A stretch of 60,000 nt of DNA from Cryptomeria japonica. Lineage: Eukaryota; Streptophyta; Pinopsida; Cupressales; Cupressaceae. Numbering within the stretch: the stretch's first letter is position 1; each line of letters starts with the position of its first letter. Location of the stretch: contig NC_081413.1 in assembly GCF_030272615.1 (NCBI RefSeq), forward strand, positions 559,837,945 through 559,897,944, read 5' to 3'. Positions 58,391 through 60,000 of this stretch are shown piece after piece. A model generated the notes under the pieces. It saw only the letters and a list, made by a program, of their open reading frames with translations, was not told where the DNA came from and ran no database searches. A program made the position numbers and the translations under genes.

Positions 58391-59934
58391 TGATGAACAA
58401 TAAGTACCAAATCAGTACTGAGAGGGTGGGGGTGAATCAATACAGTCACAAAAACTTTTCCTAAACTGGTTTGACTACAAACACTGCAAATGACTTTCAG
58501 ACAGTAACACCAGTCTGAAATAGAGTGCAACTGGTAAAGCTAAGAATGACTGTGACAAGCATTAACTGATTAATCGCTTAGCTTTCCACTCAACTTAATA
58601 CTACACTTCCATTTCACCCTTATGCATGAATAGGTAATCTATCATCAGAAATATAATAACAACTAACACAACATGCTTTACCTTCAAACACAAATCACTT
58701 AAACCATCACATGAAAAACACTACATATGACACACTGATTTTTCACGTGGAAACCCAACTGGGAAAAACCACGGTGGGGATGAATACCCACAAGCTACTT
58801 TTGAAATCTTTAGAAGTCTGCTCTGTTAGGAGCCTAGTATGATTAAAGACTGTTACAATAGGTTCTGCTAGGAACCGATCCTGTTAGAGATCACCTGGTT
58901 AAGGGATGGCTAAATACTCAGTTAAGGGTTGAACCTTATTAAAGGATTTCAAGAACTCAATGAGTTTGAGTCACCCTGTTAAAGGATTTATAGCAAGCTA
59001 GTTAAAGCTACTCGGTTAAGGGATTTTCCAACTATTGAAGTGGTTAAAGATCGATAGGTATTACAATGATATGATAATAGCACTCAATTCCTAATGTAGA
59101 TCTGCTTAAGTTCCTTCCTTCTACACACACACTATGCATTTATCATACCTCTTATCTGGTCTGGCAAGAATCATGTATCTCTGCACTTAGATACACACAC
59201 ACCATTTGCCAACAACCTCAGTATGAAACACAACATCAACCTTATATGAAAATAGATAGGTCCGTAGCATAAACCCTAAACCCTAAACATTTAGGTTAAG
59301 AAATTGATCAATTCAATCCTAACCATTGAACACCTTTCATTTGAATACAACGGTCTTGAATAGATCTCAAGACATTCTCCATCATTCATTCTTCACTGCT
59401 TCATGGAGGTGATAAACCATCACGCGTTCTCCACTATTTACAGGGACTTCACATATTCCTGAGGTAGATAGGACTAATCTCCTTCATGCAAGATCCTGCA
59501 CACGCACAAGGCTGATGTGGCAACACAATCTGATCTCCATTACAAGGCTAACTCATCACACGATGTCATCAGTTGAATCACACAGGCTTGGAACACTTCA
59601 ACCGAAAACCCTTAAGCTAAGACTACCAACCGGTAGTCATACCATATATTGCCTTAATATAAAACATTTCATAGGCCGGTTCATTCCATCATATCGGTTT
59701 ACTTGGAAAAACATATCACTTCACCTATTGCTCATATACCAGTTTATACAACTATACCGGTTCTCTTTGCCAGCTGCTTAGCTTCAATATACCTATTCAC
59801 TTCTTTGCACATATACCGGTTCACCACATTATACCAGTTCACTTTCCAGCACATTGCCAGTTCACTCTCCAACATATTGACATCAATGACAACAAAATAT
59901 CATCATGTCAACATACTCTGCATAAATGCCAACA
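58391..59934 (-). repeat. minus-strand SIRE-like 3' LTR
   Basis: On the minus strand it begins TGTTGGCATTTATGCAGAG at 59934, right after the purine tract GCCAAAGGGGGAGAT. It ends GTTCATCA at 58391 after a CACCCCCACCCTCTCAGTA block like the end of the 6.6 kb element's LTR. Inside are the copia hallmark CACGTGGAAACCCAACTGGG (plus strand near 58744), repeats of GGTTAAGGGAT (58860-59045) and an array of ACCGGTT motifs near its U3 start. The right end is secure; the left end is by alignment only. Confidence 0.75.
59625..59875. repeat. ACCGGTT motif cluster in U3
   Basis: About nine copies of ATAYCRGTTYAC-like motifs in 250 bases, at 20-35-base intervals. In LTR orientation this is U3 positions roughly 60-310. 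The palindromic core ACCGGT suggests a dimeric protein-binding site (inference). Confidence 0.7.
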
Positions 59935-59950
59935 ATCTCCCCCTTTGGCA
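59935..59950 (-). promoter_or_regulatory. polypurine tract of the SIRE-like element
   Basis: Minus-strand TGCCAAAGGGGGAGAT directly before the LTR start. The element body runs beyond 60000. Confidence 0.8.
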
Positions 59951-60000
59951 TTGATGGCAATATACAAAGATATTACTCAACATCACATCTTCTGCTACAG

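Overview
The window reads as intergenic DNA from a large, retrotransposon-filled seed-plant nuclear genome. A gymnosperm or conifer is the most likely source, but that is inference from repeat content: I see no species-diagnostic gene. It is AT-rich, almost free of host genes, and built from LTR retrotransposons nested in one another. Most coding sequence is broken by stops, and many of those stops fit C-to-T change. I found no RNA genes, no CRISPR array and nothing bacterial.

Layout. 1-161 is the last coding exon of an unidentified host-type gene. 162-3894 is its AT-rich 3' flank with a long TA/CA microsatellite. 3895-4175 is the 3' scrap of a LINE on the minus strand. 4176-23390 is a Ty3/gypsy element of Athila-like type: truncated 5' LTR, gag, protease, RT, RNase H, integrase, a long third ORF, 3' LTR, then a second primer-binding site and gag start. 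Two insertions sit inside it. One is a solo LTR of its own family in gag (6019-7248, target duplication GTGGC). The other is a complete 7.5 kb Tat-like gag-protease-only element in the third ORF (13071-20586, duplication GGTAG).

23391-24691 holds a copia-type LTR. 24692 to about 35480 is an old element with an unusual leader of about thirteen palindromes, a long decayed ORF and a promoter-bearing 3' LTR. It is split by a 3.9 kb LTR-like insertion (26856-30792, AAAAG) and a 0.8 kb solo LTR (31144-31963, CATAC). 37.5-38.9 kb is a minus-strand 3' LTR of the same family as the 0.8 kb one. 39349-48619 is a plant mobile domain (MAIN-like) pseudogene, split by a complete 6.6 kb non-autonomous element (40537-47141, CATGG). 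That element has copia-type ends, a coiled-coil protein with four CCHC knuckles and a second long ORF, but no polymerase. About 50.9-58.3 kb is a minus-strand Tat-lineage element with dual RNase H. 58391-59934 is a minus-strand SIRE-like 3' LTR whose body leaves the window.

How the parts relate. Two elements (13.1-20.6 kb and 40.5-47.1 kb) have intact ends and target duplications but no RT or integrase, so they must have moved using proteins supplied in trans. The Tat element at 51-58 kb is a plausible type of partner for the first. Three elements carry a long accessory ORF of similar layout: an N-terminal globular region, a basic Ser/Thr/Pro/Lys-rich linker and a C-terminal coiled coil. A second theme is arrays of short palindromes with differing but self-complementary arms in the LTRs or leaders of several unrelated families. 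The array at 25204-26107 is the most striking, and I regard it and the 6.6 kb element as the best candidates for something undescribed.
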